Below are positions 33,624 through 41,565 of a DNA stretch of 64,000 nucleotides, one piece after another (positions within the stretch are counted from its first letter, which is position 1; each line of letters begins with the position of its first letter). A model generated the notes under the pieces. That model ran no database searches. It saw only the letters and a list, made by a program, of their open reading frames with translations, and had not been told where the DNA came from. This DNA comes from WJJR01 sp964440935 (GTDB lineage Bacteria; Zixibacteria; MSB-5A5; WJJR01), in assembly GCA_964440935.1 (NCBI GenBank), contig CAYTTY010000002.1, forward strand, positions 124,001-188,000, given 5' to 3'. The position numbers were made by a program, and so were the translations under genes.

Positions 33624-35195
33624 ATGGCTGAACTGCCGACATGGTTGCTGATTGCCTCCTTCGTCATCGTTGCAGCGATCTTTGCGTTGGCCGGCTGGTT
33701 GCTGGCGCGCAAGATCGGGCGCGATAAAATTTCGCGCGCCGATGAAACTGCAACCCAGATTATCCGCGAGGCCGAAAAGGAAGCGGAGATCAAAAAGAAA
33801 GAAGCCTTGCTCGAGGCGAAAGACGAGTGGTACAAGCAAAAAGTCAACTTCGAACGCGAACTCCAGGTCAAACGGTCCGAACTCCAGAAAGAAGAAAAGT
33901 CCATCTCCGAACGCGATGATGAACTGAATCGCCGCGTCGATATGGTCCAAACCAAGGAAAAGGAAGTTCAAAACCGCGAGAAGGCGCTCACGGTCAAGGA
34001 GCGTGCCCTGCGCGGACGTGAAGGCGAATTGGACCGCCTGATCTCCGATCAGAACCGCCAGCTCGAACGTATCGCCGGAATGAGCACCGAGGAAGCCAAG
34101 CGCCAACTGATGGACAACCTGGAAGCCCAGGTGCGCAAAGAGGCGGCGACCCGTGCCAAAGAGATACTCGATGATGCCGAGCGGAATGCCGAGAAGGAGG
34201 CGCGTGAGATTATCACCCGCGCCGTCCACCGTGTCGCGGCAGAGCACACGGTCGAGACCACTGTTGCGGTGGTCAGCCTTCCGTCGGATGATATGAAAGG
34301 CCGCATCATCGGGCGGGAAGGACGAAACATCCGCTCATTCGAAACCGCCACCGGTGTCGATGTTGTCGTCGATGACACGCCCGAAGCGGTAATCCTGTCC
34401 GCGTTCGATCCGGTGCGTCGTGAGATTGCCCGCATGGCGCTCGAGAAACTTGTTGCCGACGGGCGCATTCATCCGGCCCGCATCGAAGAAGTCGTCGCCA
34501 AAGCGGAAAAGGAGATGGAGATCATTCTCCGGGATGCCGGAGAACAAGCCTGCTTCGATGTCGGCATTCACAACCTGCATCGTGATATTGTCTGGCTGCT
34601 TGGTAAGCTGCACTTCCGGACGTCGTACGGGCAAAATGTACTCGCCCATATCGTCGAGGTGGCGCAACTCTGCGGCATTATGGCGTCGGAACTGGGGCTT
34701 GATACCGCACTCGCCAAACGCAGTGGCTTGCTCCATGATATCGGCAAGGCGATCGACCGCGACACCGAGGGGACACACATCGAAATCGGCGTCAACTTCC
34801 TGAAGAAGTACAATGAGAACGCGATTGTTCTCAATGCCGTTGAGGCGCACCACGGGGATGTGCCACCGGAATCGCCATATCCGATTCTGGTAATGGCGGC
34901 CGATGCTGTCTCTGGCGCGCGCCCGGGCGCACGGCGTGAGCCACTCGAAGGGTATGTCAAACGTCTTGAGAAACTGGAAGAAATCGCCGATGGATTCGCC
35001 GGTGTGGCGAAAGCGTACGCCATTCAGGCTGGTCGCGAGATTCGGGTGATTGTCGAGAACGAGAGTGTCGATGATGCCGGAGCGACCCTGCTGGCCAATG
35101 ATATCGCCAACAAGATTCAGGCGGATCTTGAGTATCCGGGACAGATCAAGGTCACGGTCATTCGTGAGACCCGGGCCATCGAGTACGCCAAGTGA
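33624..35195 (+). CDS. rny: Ribonuclease Y
   Basis: 523 aa from ATG 33624, chosen because GGAGA lies 6-7 bases upstream; an ATG at 33612 contains that site. One N-terminal membrane helix (LLIASFVIVAAIFALAGWLL, residues about 7-26), a long charged coiled coil to about 200, a KH domain (MKGRIIGREGRNIRSFETAT near 223) and an HD domain with GLLHDIGKAIDRDTEGTHIE near 369. Membrane-anchored endoribonuclease that starts mRNA decay. It is 95 bp after zapA and 76 bp before the ymdB-like gene, its usual neighbour. Confidence 0.97.
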   Translation: MAELPTWLLIASFVIVAAIFALAGWLLARKIGRDKISRADETATQIIREAEKEAEIKKKEALLEAKDEWYKQKVNFERELQVKRSELQKEEKSISERDDELNRRVDMVQTKEKEVQNREKALTVKERALRGREGELDRLISDQNRQLERIAGMSTEEAKRQLMDNLEAQVRKEAATRAKEILDDAERNAEKEAREIITRAVHRVAAEHTVETTVAVVSLPSDDMKGRIIGREGRNIRSFETATGVDVVVDDTPEAVILSAFDPVRREIARMALEKLVADGRIHPARIEEVVAKAEKEMEIILRDAGEQACFDVGIHNLHRDIVWLLGKLHFRTSYGQNVLAHIVEVAQLCGIMASELGLDTALAKRSGLLHDIGKAIDRDTEGTHIEIGVNFLKKYNENAIVLNAVEAHHGDVPPESPYPILVMAADAVSGARPGARREPLEGYVKRLEKLEEIADGFAGVAKAYAIQAGREIRVIVENESVDDAGATLLANDIANKIQADLEYPGQIKVTVIRETRAIEYAK

Positions 35196-35271
35196 TGTTC
35201 AATCGAATATTCAAGCAGCCGTTTAGCGGCATATCCTATTTTATTGAGAATCAACGGCATGGAGGTGTCGG

Positions 35272-36141
35272 TTGAGAATCATGTTTATCGCCGACATCAC
35301 CGGCCGTCCCGGCCGTTGGATTGTCTCGCAGCTCCTCTGGGGCTTCAAGCGCAAACACGAAATCGATTTCGTGATTGCCAATGTCGAGAACGCTGCCGGC
35401 GGTTACGGCGTGACCAAGGAGATCAGCCAAAAGCTGTTCACCTACGGTGTCGACGTCCAGACCTCGGGCAATCACATCTGGGACCGCAAGGAATCCCACG
35501 ATCTCCTCGACAGTGAAGAGTATCTCCTACGTCCGGCAAACTACCCGCCGGGAGTCCCGGGACGGGGCTCGGTCATTCGCAAGAGCGAGAAGGGCATCCC
35601 AGTCGGCGTACTGAATATTCAGGGGCGCGTCTACATGAAAGAGATAGACTGCCCTTTTCGTGTGGCTGAGCGCGAAATCGGACGCCTCCGCCAGGAGGCG
35701 GCGATCATCTTCGTCGATTTTCACGCCGAGGCGACATCCGAAAAGCAGGCGATGGGATATTATCTCGATGGTCGCGCCAGCGCCCTGATCGGCACCCACA
35801 CGCATGTACAGACCGCCGATGAACGTATTTTCCCGAAAGGGCTCGCCTATCTCACCGATGCCGGCATGACCGGACCGCATGACTCGGTGTTATGGGTTCG
35901 TCCGCAGGATGCGTTGCGGCGCTTCCTGACCGGCCTGCCGCATCGTTTCCAGATGGCCGAGGGCGATGTGAAGATGTCAGGGGTCGTTGTCGACATCGAC
36001 GATTCCACCGGTAAGGCGACCCACATCGAGCGATACAAACTCAGCTACGACGGTTCCGTCTCGGTGCGCGACTACTTTGGCCTACCGCCACGCGAAGTCA
36101 ATGAAGACGAACCGAGGCAAGTCCAGCGCGATGAAGTCTGA
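35272..36141 (+). CDS. ymdB: YmdB-like metallophosphoesterase (TIGR00282 family)
   Basis: 289 aa from a TTG start at 35272 with GGAGGTG four bases upstream. Calcineurin-like phosphoesterase: MFIADITGRPGRWI supplies the first Asp, NVENAAGGYGVTKE near 40, TSGNHIWDRKESHD (GNH motif) near 64, VDFHAEATSEKQAMGYYLDG near 148 and GTHTHVQTADERIFPKGLAY near 173. In Bacillus, YmdB hydrolyses 2',3'-cAMP and acts with RNase Y. The adjacency to rny here supports a shared role in RNA turnover. Confidence 0.92.
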   Translation: MRIMFIADITGRPGRWIVSQLLWGFKRKHEIDFVIANVENAAGGYGVTKEISQKLFTYGVDVQTSGNHIWDRKESHDLLDSEEYLLRPANYPPGVPGRGSVIRKSEKGIPVGVLNIQGRVYMKEIDCPFRVAEREIGRLRQEAAIIFVDFHAEATSEKQAMGYYLDGRASALIGTHTHVQTADERIFPKGLAYLTDAGMTGPHDSVLWVRPQDALRRFLTGLPHRFQMAEGDVKMSGVVVDIDDSTGKATHIERYKLSYDGSVSVRDYFGLPPREVNEDEPRQVQRDEV

Positions 36142-36486
36142 TCTTCTGTGTGAATCAGGAGCTTATGGGTGCCACGGCCCTTCAGGGCCGTGTTGAAAAC
36201 GGTGTGTCGATACCCTTTGCGTATTTTCGTAGGGGCGCATTGAATGCGCCCACTGCACATAACCGTTACGGGGATAGGGCGTACTCAGTACGCCCCTACG
36301 AATGATCATTTTGTCGATAATGATTAGGAGGGCTTCGAGCACTTTTTCAACAGGCCCCTTCAGGGCCGTGTTGAAAAAAGTCCTGAGAATCAGAGCCTTC
36401 GGGAGGGCGATCTGCAACTGCAGGTTTTGCCACACGCCCCCAAAGGCCCGTGGCACCCTTCAGATTAATTCCATTCCGAGAGTCAG
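36142..36486. other. Repeat-filled gap between ymdB and folD
   Basis: 345 bp. GTGCCACGGCCCTTCAGGGC (with CGTG) lies at 36171-36193, followed by TTGAAAAC. The 72-bp double palindrome is at 36229-36300 and further CTTCAGGGCCGTGTTGAAAA pieces are at about 36358. No gene. Confidence 0.7.
36229..36300. repeat. 72-bp double palindrome, copy 3
   Basis: GTAGGGGCGCATTGAATGCG at the left and GGGCGTACTCAGTACGCCCC at the right. The hairpin arms differ from copy 1 by paired substitutions (CGCATTGAATGCG against CGTATTGCATACG), which keep the stems. Confidence 0.8.
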
Positions 36487-37383
36487 ATGACCACAATGAC
36501 CGCATCCATCATCGACGGCAAAGCCATCGCCAAGCAGGTGCGCGACGATCTCAAGGCGCGTGTCGACACGCTGCGCACGAGTGGCATCACCCCGCGTCTC
36601 GCCGCCGTGCTCGTGGGCGATGATCCCGCCTCGCAAGTTTACGTTGGCACCAAGGAACGCACCGCGAAGAGAATGGGCATCGAATCCGAAGTTATCCGCC
36701 GTCCGGCGACAACCACCGATGCCGAGCTGCGTGCGCTCATCGCCGAACTCAATGCCCGCAGCGACCTGCATGGGTACATCATCCAGTCGCCTCTGCCCGA
36801 AGGTCTCGACGAAGCCGCCATGGTCGAACTGATCGACCCGGCGAAAGACATCGATGGATTCCATCCGGTGAATATGGGCGCACTCACACTCGGTTATCCG
36901 CGCATGCAGCCATGCACACCGGCGGGCATCGTCGAACTGCTCGTGCGCTCGAATGTCGAAACCAGTGGCGCCGAGATTGTCGTGCTCGGACGCGGCAACA
37001 TCGTCGGTCGGCCGATTTCGATTCTGCTGTCGTCGAAGGGCAAACACGCCGATGGTACAGTCACCGTCTGCCACAGCCGTACGCGCAATTTGGAAACCCA
37101 CTGCAAACGCGCCGACATTTTGATTCTCGCCATGGGCCGTCCCGAAATGATCACCGGCGACATGGTCAAGCCGGGCGCAACCGTCATCGACGTCGGCGTC
37201 AACCGCATCGACGATCCCTCCACCGAAAAGGGCTATCGCTTGGTCGGCGACGCGCATTTCGACAGTGTCGCCCAAGTCGCCGGCGCCATCACCCCCGTCC
37301 CCGGCGGTGTCGGCCCCATGACGGTCGCCATGCTGATGGCGAACACGGTGACCGCAGCCGAGCGGGCGCATTCAAACAAGTAG
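36487..37383 (+). CDS. folD: Bifunctional methylenetetrahydrofolate dehydrogenase/cyclohydrolase
   Basis: 298 aa. RLAAVLVGDDPASQVYVGTK near residue 38 includes the catalytic Tyr and Lys. Folate-site motif GYIIQSPLPEGLDEAAMVEL near 97, KDIDGFHPVNMGAL near 119, Rossmann motif VVLGRGNIVGRPISILL near 165 and a C-terminal PVPGGVGPMTVAMLMANT. It converts 5,10-methylene-THF to 10-formyl-THF in the cytoplasm. The start could also be the ATG at 36496. It is followed by a GIY-YIG element and then xseA, its usual neighbour. Confidence 0.96.
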   Translation: MTTMTASIIDGKAIAKQVRDDLKARVDTLRTSGITPRLAAVLVGDDPASQVYVGTKERTAKRMGIESEVIRRPATTTDAELRALIAELNARSDLHGYIIQSPLPEGLDEAAMVELIDPAKDIDGFHPVNMGALTLGYPRMQPCTPAGIVELLVRSNVETSGAEIVVLGRGNIVGRPISILLSSKGKHADGTVTVCHSRTRNLETHCKRADILILAMGRPEMITGDMVKPGATVIDVGVNRIDDPSTEKGYRLVGDAHFDSVAQVAGAITPVPGGVGPMTVAMLMANTVTAAERAHSNK

Positions 37384-37515
37384 AATGCAGTTCCCTGGCG
37401 GCCGTTGTCGCCACCGATTCCATTATTCGCTTTGTCCATGCTGTCATTGCCGTCCGCCGCGGCGGAGGAATCCACTTTTGCCATATACCCGAATAAAGTG
37501 ATACCCCTGGCCACT

Positions 37516-37885
37516 TTGTCATTCCCGCGAAAGCGGGAATCCATTTTCTTCCCGGTACGATGGACAAATCGTACTACATCTACATTTTAGCGAACAAACC
37601 GCGCGCCTCACACTATATTGGAGTGACCAACGACTTGGTCGCCCGCGTCTGGCAGCACAAAGAGGGTCGCCGGCCCGGATTCACATCAAAGCACAACGTA
37701 AACCGCCTCGTCTGGTTCGACGAAACCAACGATGTCTCCGCCGCGATCCAGCGCGAGAAGCAACTAAAGAAGTGGCGACGTCTCTGGAAGATCGAACTAA
37801 TTGAAAAGACCAATCCGGAATGGGTAGACCTGTCTGCAGATTGGCACGAGGCAAAAATGGATTCCCGCTTTCGCGGGAATGACAA
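37516..37885. mobile_element. Element with perfect 32-bp inverted repeats around a GIY-YIG gene
   Basis: The arms at 37516-37547 and 37854-37885 are exact reverse complements over 32 bp. Each arm contains the palindrome ATTCCCGCGAAAGCGGGAAT (or its complement), which has the ATTCCC-N8-GGGAAT form of the neisserial dRS3 repeat. The 370-bp unit covers almost all of the GIY-YIG gene, whose last codons read through the right arm. Confidence 0.75.
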
Positions 37886-37931
37886 CGATGGGGCATTGCG
37901 TGAACAGGGCGAGGAAGAAGGGAAGTGCTGA
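37560..37931 (+). CDS. GIY-YIG nuclease domain protein (YhbQ/UPF0213-like)
   Basis: 123 aa. The nuclease core is SYYIYILANKPRASHYIGVT, then NDLVARVWQHKEG with the catalytic Arg, and AIQREKQLKKWRRLWKIELI near 62. The core ends near residue 98. The remaining codons, including DSRFRGND, are a translation of the right inverted repeat. The stop overlaps the xseA ATG by one base (TGATG). Small GIY-YIG proteins with such palindromes are widespread as solitary, probably mobile, genes. Role: DNA endonuclease by family; any cellular function is unknown. Confidence 0.87.
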   Translation: MDKSYYIYILANKPRASHYIGVTNDLVARVWQHKEGRRPGFTSKHNVNRLVWFDETNDVSAAIQREKQLKKWRRLWKIELIEKTNPEWVDLSADWHEAKMDSRFRGNDNDGALREQGEEEGKC

Positions 37932-39142
37932 TGCGCCCCCTCCTCGACGCCGAGAAGATCTTCTCCATCAGCGAGCTGACCCAGCTCGTGAAATCGACGC
38001 TGGAAGACAGCTTCGTCGATATCTGGGTGGAAGGCGAGATCTCCAACTACACACGTGCGTCATCGGGACACCGATACTTTTCGCTCAAGGACGATCAGGC
38101 GACACTGCGCGCGGTGATGTGGCGCACCACTGCGAGCCGTCTGCAGTTTGAACTGGAGAGCGGCAAACGGGTGCGCGCGTTTGGATCGCTGTCGGTCTAT
38201 CCGCCGCGTGGGGAATATCAGTTGGTCTGCCGACAGATCATCGACGCCGGCATCGGCCCGTTGGAGATCGCGTTTCAAAAGATCAAAGAGAAGCTGATGC
38301 GCGAGGGTCTGTTTGACACCGAACGCAAACGTCCGATTCCCGGGTATCCCGCAACGGTTGGCATCGTAACGTCATCAACCGGCGCGGCCATCCGCGATAT
38401 CTCCAGCACCATCGTCGCACGGTTCCCCGGGATGCAGATGATCCTGGCACCTGTTCGTGTACAGGGTGAGGGAGCGAGAGAAGAAATCGCCGCCGCCATC
38501 GAAGCATTTAACCGGCGCCCTGACATCGACGTGCTCATTGTCGGACGTGGAGGAGGCTCGCTCGAAGATCTGTGGGCATTCAATGAAGAGATCGTCGCGC
38601 GTGCAATCTTCAAGTCGCGCATCCCGGTGGTGGCAGCGGTCGGACATGAAGTCGATTTCACTATCGCCGACATGGTGGCTGACTATCGCGCTCCGACACC
38701 CACAGCCGCCGCCGAACGCATCACCGACAATTGGGTCCAGGCGCGTCACGAATTCGCGCCATTGGTCAATCGTCTGACCCGCGGTGCTTACGGCCTGATC
38801 GACTACTACCGCGAACGCTGGGAGCGTTTGTACCGTTCCCACGCCCTGCGCAAACCCGCCGACCTGTATCACACCTGGAGCCAACGTCTCGACGAGACCA
38901 CGGCGCGCCTGCTGCGCTCCACCAAACAGCTCACCACCGACCGTCAAGTCGCCCTCGCCGCGACCATCGGCAAACTCGAAGCCCTCAGCCCCAAGGCCGT
39001 GCTCAATCGCGGCTACTCAATCACGCGCCTCGCCGGCGAACGTGATGCTCTGCGCAGCACCAAGGGTCTGAAACCGGGCCAGGAAATTGAGACGACGTTG
39101 AGCAATGGAAGTATCGAATCCGAGATAACGAACACAAATTAA
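37931..39142 (+). CDS. xseA: Exodeoxyribonuclease VII large subunit
   Basis: 403 aa from ATG 37931 (AAGGGA upstream; it overlaps the preceding stop). OB-fold N-terminal domain: SISELTQLVKSTLEDSFVDI, WVEGEISNYTRASSGHRYFS near 34. Catalytic domain: VGIVTSSTGAAIRDISSTIV near 140, DVLIVGRGGGSLEDLWAFNE near 198, RIPVVAAVGHEVDFTIADMV near 228, and RAPTPTAAAERITDN. The C-terminal coiled coil ends with NRGYSITRLAG. The stop abuts a REP palindrome, and the last about 109 bp of the gene are repeated 320 bp downstream. It degrades single-stranded DNA with XseB. Confidence 0.94.
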   Translation: MRPLLDAEKIFSISELTQLVKSTLEDSFVDIWVEGEISNYTRASSGHRYFSLKDDQATLRAVMWRTTASRLQFELESGKRVRAFGSLSVYPPRGEYQLVCRQIIDAGIGPLEIAFQKIKEKLMREGLFDTERKRPIPGYPATVGIVTSSTGAAIRDISSTIVARFPGMQMILAPVRVQGEGAREEIAAAIEAFNRRPDIDVLIVGRGGGSLEDLWAFNEEIVARAIFKSRIPVVAAVGHEVDFTIADMVADYRAPTPTAAAERITDNWVQARHEFAPLVNRLTRGAYGLIDYYRERWERLYRSHALRKPADLYHTWSQRLDETTARLLRSTKQLTTDRQVALAATIGKLEALSPKAVLNRGYSITRLAGERDALRSTKGLKPGQEIETTLSNGSIESEITNTN

Positions 39143-39461
39143 CGGTGCCCCACAGCTCTGCTGTGGGATTGGTCGGGTTCGAAGATATCTACCATGACAA
39201 AACTCCGACACTGGGATTACACGGACTCGGCCCGCCTCGTGACATTCAGCTGTATCGAGGTTGACGGGGTGTTCCCTTAATGGGTCGCCGACGATGAGTT
39301 CGCTTGAATTGCGCGTGAACGGTGACGATCCCACAGCAGAGCTGTGGGGCACCCGGCGAACGTGATGCTCTGCGCAGCACCAAGGGTCTGAAACCGGGCC
39401 AGGAAATTGAGACGACGTTGAGCAATGGAAGTATCGAATCCAAGATAACGAAAACAGATTC
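39033..39461. repeat. Duplication of the xseA 3' end around a REP-bounded insert
   Basis: 39033-39141 (inside xseA) recurs at 39353-39461 with only about three mismatches, all near the far end. Between the copies is a 210-bp insert bounded by GGTGCCCCACAGCTCTGCTG (39144 on) and its inverted copy ending at 39353 (GCAGAGCTGTGGGGCACC). The second copy is a non-functional xseA fragment. Confidence 0.8.
39194..39280 (+). pseudogene. RAYT transposase N-terminal remnant
   Basis: A 28-codon frame, MTKLRHWDYTDSARLVTFSC then IEVDGVFP and a stop. It aligns with residues 1-20 of the intact RAYT encoded nearby (LRHYDNLGMARFITFSC). It lies between two inverted REPs, as in an internally deleted, non-autonomous REP-RAYT unit. 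Confidence 0.65.
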
Positions 39462-39487
39462 AGAATCACGGTAAACAGTAAGGGGCA

Positions 39488-39651
39488 GGGGTGCCCCACC
39501 GCTTGCGGTGGGATCAGATTATTCGAAGACAACGATCACATTTCGATCCCATCGATTTCGAATTTCCCTGGGGTGCCCCACCGCTTGCGGTGGGATCAGA
39601 TTATCCGAAGACAACGATCACATTTCGATCCCATCAATTTCAATTTCAACA
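39488..39651. repeat. 82-bp tandem duplication containing REPs
   Basis: GGGGTGCCCCACCGCTTGCG...GATCCCATCGATTTC at 39488-39569 is repeated from 39570 with offset 82 and a few mismatches. The second copy includes the 3' end of the RAYT gene, so the first copy is a duplicated RAYT tail plus REP. Confidence 0.8.
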
Positions 39652-40259
39652 CCCGGCAGATCGTGGTACCAACGAAAGCTCGACCACGGATAATCGGCAG
39701 GGCAGGAGACCAGTCCACGTGTAACCGGATTTTTATGGCAATACTCAATCTTCTCCTTCGCCGTCTCCGGGGTCCGGCAATTGTGGTCGTAACAGCGTCT
39801 TTGCCAGAACACACGACGTTCCGCACCGTCGCGTTTCGCACGCAGCTTTTCTGTTCGCTGACCATAGATGTCATCGAGCGCCGGTAGCATCTCGCGCGCG
39901 GATCTTGACTTGAGTCGCCCGACCTCGACTCCAAGTCGTATACCGTCCGGAGGTAGTAATACGAGATGCACGTGTTCAGGCATGATCACATAGCCCAGGA
40001 TGACGATTCCGTTACGTCGCAGGCGTTCCAATTCGGACAGGAATATCCGGATCACTCTGGGATGTCGTAAGAGTCTGAATCGATGATAGCAAGAGAAGGT
40101 TATGAATCGGGCCATGCCGAGATTGTCGTAGTGACGGAGGCTGGGCATGTTCATTTCCTTCCGTTTTAAAGGGAATCTGTCTATAGGTCGTGTGAGGATG
40201 TATCATTTTGTTGCGAGAGGCGCTAGAATTTAAACCCACCGCAAGCGGTGGGGCACCCC
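39570..40259. mobile_element. REP-RAYT unit (intact)
   Basis: The RAYT gene is enclosed by REPs in inverted orientation: GGGGTGCCCCACCGCTTGCG at 39570 and CCGCAAGCGGTGGGGCACCC ending at 40258. The unit separates xseA from xseB, which are normally adjacent. Confidence 0.75.
39618..40148 (-). CDS. REP-associated tyrosine transposase (RAYT, Y1_Tnp/TnpA_REP)
   Basis: 176 aa from ATG 40148 (GGAAGGA seven bases upstream; an ATG at 40154 is possible). RAYT features: SLRHYDNLGMARFITFSCYH at the N-terminus, the HUH motif in VIMPEHVHLVLLPPDG near residue 55, the helix with the catalytic Tyr region (FWQRRCYDHNCRTPETAKEK near 117) and EYCHKNPVTRGLV with YPWSS near 160. RAYTs cut and join single-stranded REP DNA. 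Flanking REPs match the family at 7239 and 7784, making this the likely source of REP spread in the window. Confidence 0.9.
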   Translation of the reverse strand: MPSLRHYDNLGMARFITFSCYHRFRLLRHPRVIRIFLSELERLRRNGIVILGYVIMPEHVHLVLLPPDGIRLGVEVGRLKSRSAREMLPALDDIYGQRTEKLRAKRDGAERRVFWQRRCYDHNCRTPETAKEKIEYCHKNPVTRGLVSCPADYPWSSFRWYHDLPGVEIEIDGIEM

Positions 40260-40337
40260 AGTATCCCGCCACCTGACAACCGGAGCCGTCAAAATGCATT
40301 TACACTGATTAGATAAATCCCCCATATTCCCCTCACC

Positions 40338-40610
40338 ATGACACCGACGAAGAACACACCCGAACCCAAGAAATTCGAAGACGCCTTCGAGCGGCTCTCA
40401 GAGATCGTTGAGCAGTTGGAGAGTGCCGAGGCGGGTCTTGAGGAGTCGCTGGAGTTGTATGCCGAGGGGATGAAGCTGGCGCAGTTCTGCGGCGAGAAGC
40501 TGGGCGAAGCGGAAAAGAAGATTCAGAAACTCAGCGAGAAGCTCCAGGTTCCGGTCGAGCCCGAATTCGAAGAAGACATCAATGAAGACGTCGACGAGGA
40601 TGAGGAGTAG
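40338..40610 (+). CDS. xseB: Exodeoxyribonuclease VII small subunit
   Basis: 90 aa. FEDAFERLSEIVEQLESAEA near residue 13, then GLEESLELYAEGMKLAQFCG and LGEAEKKIQKLSEKLQ are the XseB signature helices; the tail is acidic. It binds XseA to form the exonuclease. The gap from xseA is 1.2 kb of REP and RAYT sequence. The gene ends 8 bp before the ispA GTG. Confidence 0.94.
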   Translation: MTPTKNTPEPKKFEDAFERLSEIVEQLESAEAGLEESLELYAEGMKLAQFCGEKLGEAEKKIQKLSEKLQVPVEPEFEEDINEDVDEDEE

Positions 40611-40617
40611 AAGACGC

Positions 40618-41526
40618 GTGGCCACCTCTGTCGACAGTCTCTCGGCCGGCGCCTCGACCGCGCTCCATGAATTCTGGGGCGACCGCCTGGCACGTGTCGA
40701 AGCCGAAATCGAACGCTTGTTGCCGCCTGCCGATGCCGATCCCGCCCGTCTCCACTCGGCGATGCGCCACGCGGTCCTGGCCGGGGGGAAGCGCCTGCGG
40801 CCGATTCTGAACATTGCCGTCCACGAAGCGGTCGGTGGCAATGATCCGCGTGTCTACACCATCGGTGCGGCCATCGAAATGCTCCACACCTACTCGCTGA
40901 TCCACGATGACTTGCCGTGCATGGACGATGACGATCAGCGTCGCGGCAAGCCGACCGTGCATGTTGCCTTCGACGAGGCGACGGCCGTTTTGGCCGGCGA
41001 TGCACTGCATGCCCTGACATTTGAGATTCTGGCCAAACACGCCCCGCTACCGATCTTCCATGACATCGTTCACGCCATCGGCACCACCGGCATGCTCGGC
41101 GGCCAAATGGCCGACTTGCAAGCGGAGGGGACTCAAGCGACCGAAGAGGTCGTCGTCGGCATCCACCGACGTAAGACCGGTGCGCTACTGATCGCCAGCG
41201 CATTGGCCGGCGCCCGTCTGGCCGATGTGCCCGACAGTGTGGTCGAGACGGTCCGTCGCTACGCCACTCCGCTCGGCCTGGCATTTCAAATCGTCGATGA
41301 TCTCCTCGAAGTGACCGGCAACCCCGAGCTTCTTGGAAAATCGAACAAGTCCGACGAGAAGCATGCCAAAGTGACCTATCCCGGGGCGGTCGGAATTGAT
41401 CGTGCCAGCGAGAGGGCCAACGAGCTGGCGGCCGAAGCCATTGATGCCCTCCGAACCATGCCCCCCGAATCGGACACCACGATGCTCGAAGCGATTGCGC
41501 GATTCGTTGTCAGTCGTGATCATTGA
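40618..41526 (+). CDS. ispA: Polyprenyl (farnesyl) diphosphate synthase
   Basis: 302 aa from a GTG at 40618 with GAGGAG about 10 bases upstream; an ATG at 40582 inside xseB would add 12 residues. Conserved: LAGGKRLRPILNIAV near residue 42 (substrate Lys and Arg), the first Asp-rich motif SLIHDDLPCMDDDDQRRGKP near 82, MLGGQMADLQAEG near 160, and the second Asp-rich motif LAFQIVDDLLEVTG near 224. It condenses IPP with allylic diphosphates to give farnesyl diphosphate. The product length is assumed from context. Confidence 0.93.
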   Translation: MATSVDSLSAGASTALHEFWGDRLARVEAEIERLLPPADADPARLHSAMRHAVLAGGKRLRPILNIAVHEAVGGNDPRVYTIGAAIEMLHTYSLIHDDLPCMDDDDQRRGKPTVHVAFDEATAVLAGDALHALTFEILAKHAPLPIFHDIVHAIGTTGMLGGQMADLQAEGTQATEEVVVGIHRRKTGALLIASALAGARLADVPDSVVETVRRYATPLGLAFQIVDDLLEVTGNPELLGKSNKSDEKHAKVTYPGAVGIDRASERANELAAEAIDALRTMPPESDTTMLEAIARFVVSRDH

Positions 41527-41565
41527 GACATTGCCTTCGGTCGCGACCGTTCCTAATCTGTCGTA

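Noticed and set aside
36460..37371. 303-aa open frame on the minus strand opposite folD
   Set aside because: It is a shadow of the folD frame in GC-rich DNA; its translation is low-complexity His/Asp/Gly-rich with no family motif.
39488..39651. CRISPR array
   Set aside because: There are only two tandem 82-bp units without spacers, and the unit is REP plus RAYT tail. No cas genes are present.
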